Part shown: one piece after another, positions 18,262 to 26,886 of the stretch
Layout: every line of letters begins with the position of its first letter
Numbering within the stretch: the stretch's first letter is position 1
Source: Chloroherpeton thalassium ATCC 35110
Lineage (GTDB): Bacteria; Bacteroidota; Chlorobiia; Chlorobiales; Chloroherpetonaceae
Direction: 5' to 3'
NCBI RefSeq assembly: GCF_000020525.1
Contig: NC_011026.1
Span: 1,160,001 to 1,224,000 of the forward strand
Length of the DNA: 64,000 nt
Notes under the pieces: model-generated
Told to the model about the DNA's origin: nothing
What the model saw: the letters and a program-made list of their open reading frames with translations, nothing else
The model's database searches: none
Translations under genes and position numbers: made by a program

Positions 18262-18280
18262 ATTTAGATTAAATCTAAAT
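18262..18280. promoter_or_regulatory. Perfect palindromic metalloregulator box of the FmdE operon
   Basis: ATTTAGATT-A-AATCTAAAT is a perfect 9+1+9 palindrome 37 bases upstream of the FmdE start. It is the best-formed member of a box family found upstream of the receptor genes and the methyltransferase operon. Size and symmetry fit a Fur/DtxR-type dimer site. Confidence 0.6.
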
Positions 18281-18294
18281 AAAATACGCCAAAT

Positions 18295-18318
18295 AAAAAA
18301 GCAAATGAATTGCTTTTT
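18295..18318 (-). terminator. Terminator after the EamA gene remnant
   Basis: AAAAAAGCAA-ATGA-ATTGCTTTTTT: a perfect A/T-rich stem downstream of the minus-strand EamA gene, with a T-run on that strand. Confidence 0.65.
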
Positions 18319-18362
18319 TGATTTTTTAATTTCCTGATGTGAGGCTAAGATGTGAAACTCGC

Positions 18363-19412
18363 TTAGCTATGCTCGTGCTGATGGCGATGATGCAAGTCAG
18401 GCTAATGCGGATGGCTGTGCGTGATTTTTTCGTGTGTGTGCCAGTGGCTGTGATAACTCGATGGATTTTCTACATGTGGATGGTTGTGGTGCTCGTCGTG
18501 ATGATGTAGATGTTTGTGAGTAATTGCTTCATGCGTGTGCGGATGGGAATGTTGCTCTAAGAAAAGCGTGATCAACGACGCAATGAGCAGCACGATTGCG
18601 ACAATTTGAAAGTGCGAAATCTGTTCGCCCAGAAAAACAAAGGAAAGAATCACGCCCCAAAAAGGCGCACTGCCAAAAATCATTTGGCTGCGAGTTGCCC
18701 CGATATTTTGCGCGGCGGTAATATATAGCGTAATGCTAATGCCATACGCAAACACCCCAACAACCAACGCCAAAAAAAGCGAGTTGCCCTGAATAGAATT
18801 CGGTTCAAAAAGAAGGCCAAACGCAAAATTTGTTGTGCGGCCGACCAAGCCTTTCCAAAAAGTGCTTTGAGTTGGGGTGATGCCATCAATGAGCGCGGTT
18901 AAATGATTGTCTAAGCCCCAAGCAATGCAAGCTGCCCCAATCAAGACAAGCGCGAGCAGCCCAATGTTTCCCTCGTGCCAGGTTAATATAAGCGAGGCGG
19001 CCACCGTCCCAATAACGCCGATCCAGCCGTAGCGTCCGAGATGATCTTTAAAAAAGAGCACGCCAAGCAGCGCGGTGGCAACCAATTCAAGGTTTAGCCA
19101 TAACGAAACGGAACTTGCCGATGCTTTTTGCAAACCTAAAAGCAGCAGCACCGGTCCAGCGATGCCGCCGAATCCAATTGCGCCAATGAGCCGCAGAAGA
19201 TTTTTTTTGCCAATCCGATGAATTTCTCCAATCTTTTTTTCACGTAAAGCAAATGGAAACATTCCCAACGCCGCACCTAAATAAAGTAGCCCAGCGAGCT
19301 TGAAAGGCGGAATGCTACTGAGTAGGATTTTTTCTATCGGCGTTGCGGCTCCGAAAAAAAATGCGGATAAAAGCGCAAGTAAAATGTATGGCGTTTGGCT
19401 TTGAGCATCAAC
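18363..19412 (-). pseudogene. EamA/DMT-family transporter, apparently decaying (no start codon, premature amber)
   Basis: The frame encodes an EamA-type transporter: repeated membrane helices and a His-rich tail typical of metal-linked members. Two defects are visible. First, homology-like sequence begins upstream at TPYILLALLSAFFFGAATP, but between the in-frame TGA (19413-19415) and the first internal TTG (19266-19268) there is no ATG, GTG or TTG; an ATG at 19406-19408 is one base out of frame and follows a good AGGAG at 19433-19437. Second, a TAG at 18402-18404 cuts the tail after HSHPH, while the same frame continues with PDLHHRHQHEHS and stops at 18363-18365. If initiated internally, 18402-19268 could still give 288 residues. 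Last gene of the methyltransferase operon. Confidence 0.6.
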
Positions 19413-19437
19413 TCAAATTCTTGAGCAGGTGCTCCTT

Positions 19438-20064
19438 TTAAACAAGTTTGGCGCGAACAAAAACGGCCTTCGAATTATGGCCAATTAATTTTGATTCAGT
19501 GATAACAAAACCGCAATTTATGAGCATATCGCAGGTGTGTTCCACCGTTAGCGTTTGTGCGCCAGCGGGTGGTTTTCCATAGGTGCGCAGGTAGCGGTAG
19601 CCCATGCCTAACTTTTGAAATAGGTTCATTCCCTCGATGGTAAAACTAACCACCACCACCGTTCCGCTCACTTTTAGCACACGGCTGCTTTCTTGCAGTG
19701 CTTTTTCTGGATTGGCAATAATGTGCAGCAAATTAACCATCACAACGGCGTCAAAGCTGGCGTCGGGATAGGATAAGGAAAAGCAATCTTGCTGCTCGAC
19801 ATGAACATTTTTTCGCTCGTTTAAGCGCTGAGCGGAGAACGAAACCATTTCTTTTGAATAATCAGTTGCAAAGAGTTCATCCGCCGAGTCTGCTAGTATT
19901 TGGGAATAAGTCCCGTTTCCGCAGCCCAATTCAAGGACTTTTCCCGTTAATTTTAACTGAAAAAGCTCATCTTTTATCGCATTGATGTTTCGCTTGCCAG
20001 CCACATAATGATTGCGTTTTTCAAAGTCGGTCGCAAAACGCGACCAATGTGTTTCCTGTTCCAT
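19438..20064 (-). CDS. Class I SAM-dependent methyltransferase
   Basis: About 208 residues with a canonical Rossmann methyltransferase core: motif I VLELGCGNG near residue 44, an acidic residue at the end of strand 2 (FATDYSK), VEQQDCFSLSYPDASFDAVV covering motifs II/III, and LKVSGTVVVVSFT after. The ATG at 20062-20064 is preferred over the upstream TTG. It follows the methyltransferase gene 20084-21112 by 19 bases and overlaps the leader of the EamA gene. Substrate unknown. Placement in an operon with a metal-type box upstream suggests work on a small molecule made or taken up under metal limitation rather than on RNA or protein. Confidence 0.85.
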   Translation of the reverse strand: MEQETHWSRFATDFEKRNHYVAGKRNINAIKDELFQLKLTGKVLELGCGNGTYSQILADSADELFATDYSKEMVSFSAQRLNERKNVHVEQQDCFSLSYPDASFDAVVMVNLLHIIANPEKALQESSRVLKVSGTVVVVSFTIEGMNLFQKLGMGYRYLRTYGKPPAGAQTLTVEHTCDMLINCGFVITESKLIGHNSKAVFVRAKLV

Positions 20065-20083
20065 TGTTTTCAACTGTTTAAGG

Positions 20084-21112
20084 TTAAGCCTCTTTTAGTT
20101 TAACAGCGGAGAGCAATAGGGTTGGAAAAGCCGTTTTCTCGCTGGGTTGCCTAACTGTGAAATCACCAAATCCAACTTCAGAAAGCGCCTCTTTTAAGAC
20201 TTTTTCAGGAAGTTGATGCGTCGGGTAACCCATCAGGCGTGTCATTAGCTCGACAATCGTAAGCGTGAGATAGTTTTCGCCAGAAATGTTCGATGAAATG
20301 TGGTTTGAAACAAACACGCCGCCGATTTTCATCGATTGATTGACGGTTTTGAGGAAGCCTGTAAGATCGCGCGTGGCGCCATATTCATAAAGGAAATGCG
20401 AGCAGAAAAACAAGTCGTAGCCGCAGCCAAAAGAATCGCCAGATTCAATATCATACGCGTGAAAATTCACACGATTCAAATTCGGTTCTTTTCCTTTCAG
20501 GCGCTCAGCCAATTCGCAAACCTCCAGCAAATCATACACATGTGCGCGCAAGTTGTTATTTTCATTTAAAAGCGCAAACGAGTAATAGCCGATATTTCCA
20601 GCCAAATCGCACATTTTCCGGCACGCGGCAAACTCTGGAAGTGCTGTAATAAAAGAAACTACATTTTGAATCATACCGGCTTTTGCGCTTTGCTCCATGT
20701 TAAGCACGGCCTGCTCTGTCGTCCACATTTTGTTGTTGAAGCGAGTTGGGCCTGAAGTCAGTGCCTGAACCAGATTATCAAATGGGCCTAAGCTGCCAGA
20801 AAAGGATTGGATCGCCGTAATTTGATTGGCCTCCGAGCTTTTGAGCATATAATCTTGTGAAAACGCAGTGAGGCAATATTGGCCATCATTCAGATCGAGC
20901 AAGCCGATAGCCACAAGTACGTTTAGAAGGGCTTCCGTAATCGGTTCGTCCGTTTTCAGCGATTCAGCTATTTCTTTGCTGGTTTTCGAGCCACAGGCGA
21001 GCAGTTCAAATAGCTCAATTTCCAAAGCAGCATTCATAATTTTGGGCAAATAGCTTTTGTATAGCAAATTATTAATCCTGCTGAACGGCGCGTGTAAGGT
21101 TGGTATGTGCAT
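20084..21112 (-). CDS. O-methyltransferase-like protein with dimerisation domain
   Basis: I use ATG 21110-21112 (MHIPTLHAPF); the longer frame starts with TTG. The 342-residue protein has an N-terminal winged-helix-like dimerisation domain (ALEIELFELLACGSKTSKEI, residues about 25-90) and a C-terminal SAM domain (CDLAGNIGYYSFALL near residue 170; GYDLFFCSHFLYEYG). This matches the small-molecule O-methyltransferase family that also includes the bacteriochlorophyll C-20 methyltransferase BchU of green sulfur bacteria, but motif I is DLAGNIGYYS instead of D-x-GGGxG, so activity on a usual substrate is uncertain. The promoter has an ATTTAGAC-type box at 21220-21237. Confidence 0.75.
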   Translation of the reverse strand: MHIPTLHAPFSRINNLLYKSYLPKIMNAALEIELFELLACGSKTSKEIAESLKTDEPITEALLNVLVAIGLLDLNDGQYCLTAFSQDYMLKSSEANQITAIQSFSGSLGPFDNLVQALTSGPTRFNNKMWTTEQAVLNMEQSAKAGMIQNVVSFITALPEFAACRKMCDLAGNIGYYSFALLNENNNLRAHVYDLLEVCELAERLKGKEPNLNRVNFHAYDIESGDSFGCGYDLFFCSHFLYEYGATRDLTGFLKTVNQSMKIGGVFVSNHISSNISGENYLTLTIVELMTRLMGYPTHQLPEKVLKEALSEVGFGDFTVRQPSEKTAFPTLLLSAVKLKEA

Positions 21113-21219
21113 TGCTGATGATGATTTTAAGTCGGTTTTCGCAAGACAAATCAAGCTGTTTGCATCACAGACGCGACTTGCTTCTATCCATTTTTAACTT
21201 TGAAAATACATATTAACTT

Positions 21220-21237
21220 AGAATTTGTCTAAATAAA
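21220..21237 (-). promoter_or_regulatory. Candidate metalloregulator box of the methyltransferase operon
   Basis: AGAATTTGTCTAAATAAA (plus strand), i.e. TTTATTTAGACAAATTCT on the coding strand, resembles the boxes before the receptor genes and is nearly identical to 37848-37863. It ties the methyltransferase operon to the metal-responsive set. Confidence 0.45.
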
Positions 21238-21422
21238 ATAAATATTTGACGATCAAAAAAAGAAAAAGGCGCGGTAAGGCAATGGCAAAAACCATGGCAA
21301 AATGGGGCAACAGGAAGACTTCAATTTTGCAATAAGCGAACTGATGTCAAGATTTGTGCGAGGGGAATTGCTCGTTTCAAAAAAGATTGGGAATGATATG
21401 ACTGCGGTGTTGCGGTGAATAT

Positions 21423-21442
21423 AGGGCATTTTGCAATGCCCT
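21423..21442 (-). terminator. Hairpin after the Nif11-type gene
   Basis: A perfect 8-bp stem with a 4-base loop (AGGGCATT-TTGC-AATGCCCT) lies 33 bases downstream of the minus-strand Nif11-type gene. The T-run is short. Confidence 0.55.
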
Positions 21443-21474
21443 AATTCGAAATAAAACAGCGGCGATGTATGCGT

Positions 21475-21693
21475 TTAAATCCAAATATTTTTTTTAGGCG
21501 GATTTCCGTTTGATTCGAAGGAATCGCCGTTTTCTCTTAAGACAGCCTTCAGTTCATCGGCGGTGAAATCATATCCATCGGCGATCGCCAAGTCAATAAA
21601 CTTTTCCATGGTTAAGGCATTGTCGTACTTAATACGAAATTGCTTATCGGAGCCTCCTTTTGTCAGCAGGTCTACTACACTTTCCTTTGACAT
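21475..21693 (-). CDS. Nif11-like leader-type peptide (possible RiPP precursor)
   Basis: The 72-residue peptide MSKESVVDLL...FIDLAIADGYDFTADELKAVL follows the Nif11 leader pattern: S-x-E-x-V, a helical middle, then (A/L)-x-x-x-GY-x-FT-x-(D/E)-EL. This domain is known as the leader of one class of ribosomally made, modified peptides, and also occurs as a small protein in nitrogen fixers. The tail after the leader is short (ENGDSFESNGNPPKKNIWI), without Cys and with few Ser/Thr, and I see no obvious double-Gly cleavage site. It stands alone between hairpins, flanked by methyltransferase genes and an ABC pair. No maturase such as LanM or radical SAM is visible nearby, so precursor status is a hypothesis. 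Confidence 0.75.
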   Translation of the reverse strand: MSKESVVDLLTKGGSDKQFRIKYDNALTMEKFIDLAIADGYDFTADELKAVLRENGDSFESNGNPPKKNIWI

Positions 21694-21833
21694 GTTATTT
21701 AAGAAATTTTTGATTTATATGAATACGCTTTACTTTTTTAGGTAAAAACTTGAATAGCTTTAAATATTCAAAATATTTTTAACATATCAAATTCTTTTTT
21801 TAGGATATTAAAATCTAAAAAATGTGAAAAAGC

Positions 21834-21858
21834 CGAGGAACCCGACCTGGTTTCCTCG
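21834..21858 (-). terminator. Terminator after the LCM-type methyltransferase gene
   Basis: Stem CGAGGAA (21834-21840) / TTCCTCG (21852-21858) followed on the minus strand by GCTTTTTC. It lies 82 bases after the stop of 21940-22770 and closes the ABC/methyltransferase operon. The remaining bases up to the Nif11-type start are A/T-rich without other signals. Confidence 0.65.
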
Positions 21859-21939
21859 CACTAAATTCACACAAGCCGCTTTTCCCAAAATCAGGCGTCG
21901 TCCAAAGTGAACATGTGAAAAACAGGCTTTTTCAGTCCG

Positions 21940-22770
21940 CTAATCTTTCGCGACTTTGTAGGCCAGAATGCGCGATGATGTCTTGAACGTGGGCACTACG
22001 CTCATCAAGATCGAGAGCAGCAGTCCCATTCTTGTCCAGCCTCTAAACTCATGAAACAAATAGGTTCGAACGTGCCTTAAACTTGGCTGCCATTTTTCAA
22101 TTTCCTTTTCGTCGTCAATGCCAAATTTGAAAGTGGCGTTGGTTTTTTTCACCGTCTCGTGCATGGACGACTTGGTGCTCATCCATTTGTTGAGCATATC
22201 GAAATGAATTTGCGCGCCAGGAAAGCGTTTGGCCAATTCTCTAAACACAAACTGATTGTCCGGTTCGTTGAAATACATCAGCACGCCTTCTATCACGAAA
22301 AGAAAATCGCCGCACGGATGCTGGCTTTTCAAGTCGTCCATCCAGTCGGTTGTCAGCATGGAGGCCGCGATGTAGCGCTCGTTTTTGCCGGGCGGAATCA
22401 AAGCTTTCCTAATATTGATGACTTCTTCTAAATCCAGCTCGTAAAACAGCGCTTTTTGGGCGATGCTCCCGATTCGCTGAACGCGCGAATCCAACCCGCA
22501 ACCGACCAAAACGACGATGGGCAAAGGATGTTGTTCGATGAACTTTTTCACCACATTATCGAAATGGGTGGAGCGAATGGCAACGCCTGTCGTGCTGGCC
22601 GGCGAATCCTTGTATTTGGAGAAATCGTAATCAATTTTTTCAACCAGCTCGCAGGCCGTTTCATCCACAATCAGCGGATCTTTTTTCTTGCTCTCGATGG
22701 ATTTTGTATACAGCGTGATCAGCAGCGTGTCGGCGACACTATCTTGTATGTTCAATTTTATTTTACTCAT
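21940..22770 (-). CDS. LCM/PPM-type SAM-dependent methyltransferase
   Basis: The 276-residue protein matches the leucine carboxyl methyltransferase-like (Ppm1/LCM) family: RSTHFD near residue 68, motif I VVLVGCGLDSRVQRI, the acidic ELDLEEVI, and DFLFVIEGVLMYFNE. Bacterial members methylate carboxylates of small molecules, including polyketides and peptides. The gene follows the ABC transporter gene 22818-24569 by 47 bases on the same strand, so it is the last gene of that operon. Genes of this type next to importer-type ABC pairs suggest a role in modifying or detoxifying an imported metal chelate, but this is inference only. Confidence 0.8.
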   Translation of the reverse strand: MSKIKLNIQDSVADTLLITLYTKSIESKKKDPLIVDETACELVEKIDYDFSKYKDSPASTTGVAIRSTHFDNVVKKFIEQHPLPIVVLVGCGLDSRVQRIGSIAQKALFYELDLEEVINIRKALIPPGKNERYIAASMLTTDWMDDLKSQHPCGDFLFVIEGVLMYFNEPDNQFVFRELAKRFPGAQIHFDMLNKWMSTKSSMHETVKKTNATFKFGIDDEKEIEKWQPSLRHVRTYLFHEFRGWTRMGLLLSILMSVVPTFKTSSRILAYKVAKD

Positions 22771-22817
22771 ATCTTTTCAAGGTCAAAATTTTGTGAAAGT
22801 AAATTTGGCCATCGCTT

Positions 22818-24569
22818 TTAGGGCAAGCTGTTTTTTTGATATTCCAGCCCGCTACATGAAAGCTTCCAGCCACGCGCTGTTTGCTGCGTGTTCCAAAAGC
22901 TGGCGTAAAGGCTTTGGTTGGCCAAAAGCGCCTCGTGCGTGCCTGCCTCTTTGATGCGCCCGTCTTCAAGCACGAGAATTTTGTCCGCGTTCCGAATGGT
23001 TTGCAGCTTATGCGCAATGACCACCACCGTTTTGTCTTTCACCAATTCCTGAATGGCCAACTGAATGTAGATTTCATTTTCAGGGTCGAGCGAGGCGGTG
23101 GCTTCGTCGAGCAGAATAATCGGCGCATCTTTTAGCATGGCGCGGGCAATGGAAATGCGCTGCTTTTGTCCGCCCGAAAGGTGCGAGCCGCCTTCGCCAA
23201 CTTTGGTTTGAATGCCATCGGGAAGCATATCGAGAAATTCGGTGACCTGAGCTTTTTGCGCCACTTCCAAAATCTCGGATTCGGTGGCGTTTGGTTTGCC
23301 TATTTTGATGTTGTTATAAATCGTGTCATCAAATAGATAAACATCCTGAAAGACTTGGCTAATCAAGCTATAAACAGTTTCCGGCGACATGTCTTTCACA
23401 TCCACACCGCCAATCGTGACGCTGCCTTTTTGCACATCCCAAAAACGCGCGATGAGGTTGGTGATGGTCGTTTTGCCCGAACCGGACGCTCCGACCAAAG
23501 CCGTTAGGATATGCGCAGAAATCGTAAAATCCACGTCTTTTAGAATTTCCCTATCGAGATAGGAAAACGACACGCCATTGAAGCGAATTTCGTAGCTCGA
23601 AGGTCGGAGATTTTTCCCCGAATCTTGCAGCGGCGATTTGAGCAAATCGATAATCCGGTTCAAGCTCACATTCATGTAGCGCAGCATGGCGTAGTCCACC
23701 ATCAAAAGCTTCAGCGGTTCATACATCCGGTAACCGACGATAAGAAAAGCCACCAGCGTGGGAATTGTTTCCGGCGTGAGACCTTTCAGCCCGAAGAAGA
23801 CCATCAGGAGGAAAAAGAGTTCGAAAACGACGAACGAGACAATCACAAACGGGCCCGGAATGGCTTCCACGCGAATGCTATCTTTGCGCAACTTTTCAAA
23901 CGCATTCTTTAGCGTGGAATATTGTTCGCCCGTTTGATTGTGCGCCTTGAGATGGCGCAGGCCGATGATGTATTCGATAAAGCGGCTGCCCGTGTTGTTG
24001 CGCGAGGCGATGTGATCTTGGCTATATTTTGCGCCGATGCGCGACGCCATCAAGATGAACAAATACGCAAACGGCAGCGCGGCGAGCATCAAAAGCGTGA
24101 GTTTCCAATCCAAAATGAGAAGGAAAATCGACAGAAACGTGACGCCGAAAACCGCGCCGAAGATGCTTTGCACGGTATGCCCTAAAATGCTTTCCACGTT
24201 GCTCACATCTTGCAAAACGACGGACGCCAAATCGCCCGGATCGCGCTTTTTGTAAAAGCCTAACGAAAGCTTTTGTAGATGATTTCCCAGCGAAATGCGA
24301 AGCTTGGTTGTCATTTCGTAAATCGTCTGGTTGGTTCGCACCATCACGCGCTGCGCCACGTAGAGCTGAACGACGAGCAAACCGGCCATGATGCCAATTT
24401 GTCGCCAGATAAATGCTTGGTCGGGCGCTTCTTTGAAGAGTTCCCAAATGATGAGAAGCAAAATGCCGGTTGGCGCGGCGAGAAGTATGCCGTGTAACAG
24501 TTCGCCCAAAATTGTTTTCCCTAAGCTCGTTTTCGTGAGCCTGAAAACATATAAGATGTTCTTTAGCAT
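22818..24569 (-). CDS. ABC transporter half-subunit (membrane + ATPase), YbtPQ/IrtAB-like, second of pair
   Basis: A 583-residue fused transporter: six membrane helices (residues 1-310), then an ATPase with Walker A GASGSGKTT, signature LSGGQ, Walker B IILLDEAT and H-loop IAHK. The phrase LDEATASLDPENE and the segment KLSLGFYKKRDPGDLASVV are characteristic, as I recall, of siderophore importers with exporter fold (YbtP/YbtQ, IrtA/IrtB). It partners with the gene 24925-26685; an unusual 355-base gap with a dispersed repeat separates them. Import of a metal chelate into the cytoplasm is the best guess given the many receptors here. A drug or lipid exporter remains an alternative. Confidence 0.82.
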   Translation of the reverse strand: MLKNILYVFRLTKTSLGKTILGELLHGILLAAPTGILLLIIWELFKEAPDQAFIWRQIGIMAGLLVVQLYVAQRVMVRTNQTIYEMTTKLRISLGNHLQKLSLGFYKKRDPGDLASVVLQDVSNVESILGHTVQSIFGAVFGVTFLSIFLLILDWKLTLLMLAALPFAYLFILMASRIGAKYSQDHIASRNNTGSRFIEYIIGLRHLKAHNQTGEQYSTLKNAFEKLRKDSIRVEAIPGPFVIVSFVVFELFFLLMVFFGLKGLTPETIPTLVAFLIVGYRMYEPLKLLMVDYAMLRYMNVSLNRIIDLLKSPLQDSGKNLRPSSYEIRFNGVSFSYLDREILKDVDFTISAHILTALVGASGSGKTTITNLIARFWDVQKGSVTIGGVDVKDMSPETVYSLISQVFQDVYLFDDTIYNNIKIGKPNATESEILEVAQKAQVTEFLDMLPDGIQTKVGEGGSHLSGGQKQRISIARAMLKDAPIILLDEATASLDPENEIYIQLAIQELVKDKTVVVIAHKLQTIRNADKILVLEDGRIKEAGTHEALLANQSLYASFWNTQQTARGWKLSCSGLEYQKNSLP

Positions 24570-24662
24570 GGCTGTCTATGTTTTAGCGTGTTATAGCAAA
24601 TCTTAAATACTTGACTGCCGACCGGAGCGAAAGGCGTTGAATGCCCCGCATTGCCTCCGTTT

Positions 24663-24802
24663 GCCAATGGCAAAGAAGACTTCTGTCATTCTGAGGGCGC
24701 GCCAATGGCAAAGAAGACTTCTGTCATTCTGAGGCGTCTTAGCCGAAGAATCCAGCGTGACCGGATGAATGGCTGCTTCGCCAGAAAATGGCTCAGCATG
24801 AC
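24663..24802. repeat. Dispersed repeat of the GTCATTCTGAGG type (copy 1), partly duplicated
   Basis: GCCAATGGCAAAGAAGACTT plus CTGTCATTCTGAGG occurs twice in direct order (24663-24696 and 24701-24734). The second copy continues with AGCCGAAGAATCCAGCG and ends in CTCAGCATGACA, nearly the inverse of the left end TGTCATTCTGAG. A related copy lies at 59218-59331. It fills the gap between the two ABC genes and looks like a non-coding interspersed element. Confidence 0.7.
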
Positions 24803-24924
24803 AAGTTGCCCGTTGTCCCCCATGTTTTATCTTTTTCCGCTGCGAAAAAACTACCGGCTCAGACTCACACGGATGGATGATTTTTTTTAGCGTTCAAATA
24901 TCTATGTTTTAGCTTATCGGGATT

Positions 24925-26685
24925 TCAAACACATTTTTTGATGTCAAATTCCTGCGCTCTGGTGTGCGCGTTCCACATTTTGTGGTAAAGCGGGCAGCTT
25001 GCGAGCAGCTCGATATGCGTGCCTTTGCACGCCACTTTGCCTTGATTCAGCACAACCACTTGCTCGGCTTCGGTAATCGTGGAAAGCCGATGCGCGATGA
25101 TGATCACGGTTTTATTTTGCATCAATTCGCGGCAAGCGTCCATGATTAAATGCTCGTTTTCCGGGTCGCTGAAGGCGGTGGCTTCGTCGAGAATTAAGAC
25201 GGGCGCGTCTTTCAAAATGACGCGGGCGAGCTGAATGCGCTGCTGTTCGCCGCCGCTCAAATGCACGCCTTTGTCGCCGAAGCGCGTTTCGTATTGATTC
25301 GGAAGCTGCATGATGAAATCGTGGCAGCGGGCAATTTTCGCTGCGGCAATCACCTCGGCGAGGCTTTTTTTTGCGCCCATGCGAATGTTGTCGAAAATGC
25401 TTTGGTAAAACATCATGTTGTCCTGAAACACGAAGCCGACATTTTCCATGAGCTTTTCGACCGGAAGGGATTTGATATTTACGCCGCCTAACGAAATGCT
25501 GCCAGCGTTCACATCATAAAAACGCACCACGAGCTGGCCGGCAGTCGTTTTTCCCGAACCGGAAGGCCCAACAAGCGCCGTGAGAGAACCTTGCGGCACG
25601 TCGAAGGAGACATTTTTCAAAACGAAGTTGTCTTCGGTGTAGGCGAAGCTGACATTATCGAATTTCAAGGAGAAATTTTGCGGCAAGCTGTCTGAGCCGC
25701 TGTCCAGTTCGTCCATGTCGAACAAAATTTCATCCATGCGCTTCACGCCGTGATCGATAATCACAAGCTGCGTGCTGAGCGAAACCAATGCGAAAATCGG
25801 GCGAATGTAGCCCACGCCAAGCACGAGAAAAAGGAAAAACACCGAAAGCGTGAGGCCGGCGCTGAAATAAAGATAAACGCCGAGCGCCAAAACGGGCAAA
25901 AGCGCGTTGTTTAAAAAACTCATCAACATGCCCCAAAGCGGCGCGGAAATTTGCGTCCATTTGTTCACATGTTCTTGAAAGTCATAAACCGTGCCGCTGT
26001 ATTTGGTGAAAGCCGTCGCCGATTGCCCAAAAATTTTCATCACGGGCATGGCGCGGACAAACTCCACGATGCCGGCGTTCATGTCTTCCAAAGAGTTGTG
26101 ATATTTCTCCATCGCTTTTTTGCTTTCCTCCGTGCCCATGGTGGACGGGACAAAAATGATCACGCCCAAAAGCGGAATGAAGCTCACAAGCGCCAGCCGC
26201 CAGTCGATGACAAAAAGGAAAATCAGGCAAATTACGGGAAGCGCCACCGCTTTGACGGTGTCGGGAATGCCATGCGCGATAAAAGTTTCGATGCGCTCGA
26301 CGTCGTCAGCAAGGATTTTTTTGAGCGAGCCGGAGCTTTTGTTATTCACATATCCCATCGGGACGTTGCCCAGCTTTTCGGCAATCTTGCAGCGCAGTTC
26401 ATATAAAATATTAAAAGCCGCAATGTGCGAGGCCATGCCGGACGCGTACATCAGCGCAAACGAAAGCGCCACCGCGCCCAGCGCCCACGCCAAAAGATCG
26501 ATGACTTGCGAGGCATTTTCTCCGCTCAGCAGCGCATTTAATATGTAAAATACGATGAAATAAGGCGTTAGCGCCAGAATAGCGTGCAAAATCACCAACG
26601 CGCCTGAGAGAAAAAGCAGCGCCTTTCGCCGTCCTGCAATTTCCAACAGTCGCGCCAATCCAGATTTTTGAGATTCTTTTTTCAT
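24925..26685 (-). CDS. ABC transporter half-subunit (membrane + ATPase), YbtPQ/IrtAB-like, first of pair
   Basis: A 586-residue half-transporter with six N-terminal helices and a C-terminal ATPase: Walker A GPSGSGKTT, Q-loop FVFQDN, signature LSGGEQ, Walker B VLILDEAT, H-loop IAHR. LDEATAFSDPENE matches the YbtQ/IrtA side of the importer pairs, whereas the downstream gene has LDEATASLDPENE, so this looks like a genuine heterodimer. No extra substrate-processing domain (IrtA's siderophore-interacting domain) is fused. It begins an operon with 22818-24569 and the LCM-type methyltransferase, downstream of the receptor/DUF4374 pair copy 3, whose terminator lies at 26836-26875. Confidence 0.82.
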   Translation of the reverse strand: MKKESQKSGLARLLEIAGRRKALLFLSGALVILHAILALTPYFIVFYILNALLSGENASQVIDLLAWALGAVALSFALMYASGMASHIAAFNILYELRCKIAEKLGNVPMGYVNNKSSGSLKKILADDVERIETFIAHGIPDTVKAVALPVICLIFLFVIDWRLALVSFIPLLGVIIFVPSTMGTEESKKAMEKYHNSLEDMNAGIVEFVRAMPVMKIFGQSATAFTKYSGTVYDFQEHVNKWTQISAPLWGMLMSFLNNALLPVLALGVYLYFSAGLTLSVFFLFLVLGVGYIRPIFALVSLSTQLVIIDHGVKRMDEILFDMDELDSGSDSLPQNFSLKFDNVSFAYTEDNFVLKNVSFDVPQGSLTALVGPSGSGKTTAGQLVVRFYDVNAGSISLGGVNIKSLPVEKLMENVGFVFQDNMMFYQSIFDNIRMGAKKSLAEVIAAAKIARCHDFIMQLPNQYETRFGDKGVHLSGGEQQRIQLARVILKDAPVLILDEATAFSDPENEHLIMDACRELMQNKTVIIIAHRLSTITEAEQVVVLNQGKVACKGTHIELLASCPLYHKMWNAHTRAQEFDIKKCV

Positions 26686-26835
26686 AATTGAATGATATTT
26701 TAAATCATGATCAAATCATTTAGTTATTATTATTAATGTTCTAATAAGGCACTGATAGAAAATATTTTCTCATATAGGATTTTTTTGATGAGAGAAATAA
26801 GATGTCTTTGAATTGTTTTTTTTGCTTGTAAAAGA

Positions 26836-26875
26836 AAACTGGCTATTAGCAAATAATGATGCCAATAGCCAGTTT
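26836..26875 (-). terminator. Terminator after DUF4374 copy 3
   Basis: A perfect 12-bp stem (AAACTGGCTATT / AATAGCCAGTTT) with a 16-base loop, followed on the minus strand by TTCTTTTAC. It lies 11 bases after the stop of 26887-28086. Confidence 0.75.
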
Positions 26876-26886
26876 GTGAGATAATA

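Noticed and set aside
21475-21693. Nif11-type gene as part of the nif operon regulon
   Set aside because: It is 42 kb from nif and no nif-type promoter is visible; the name of the domain alone is not evidence of a nitrogen-fixation role.
22881-24497. Long plus-strand frames antisense to the ABC transporter genes
   Set aside because: They mirror the codon bias of the real genes, lack start signals, and give arginine/histidine-rich nonsense products.
24651-24890. Plus-strand frame of 79 codons between the ABC genes
   Set aside because: It runs through the GTCATTCTGAGG repeat and its duplicated part; the translation is a repeat artefact.
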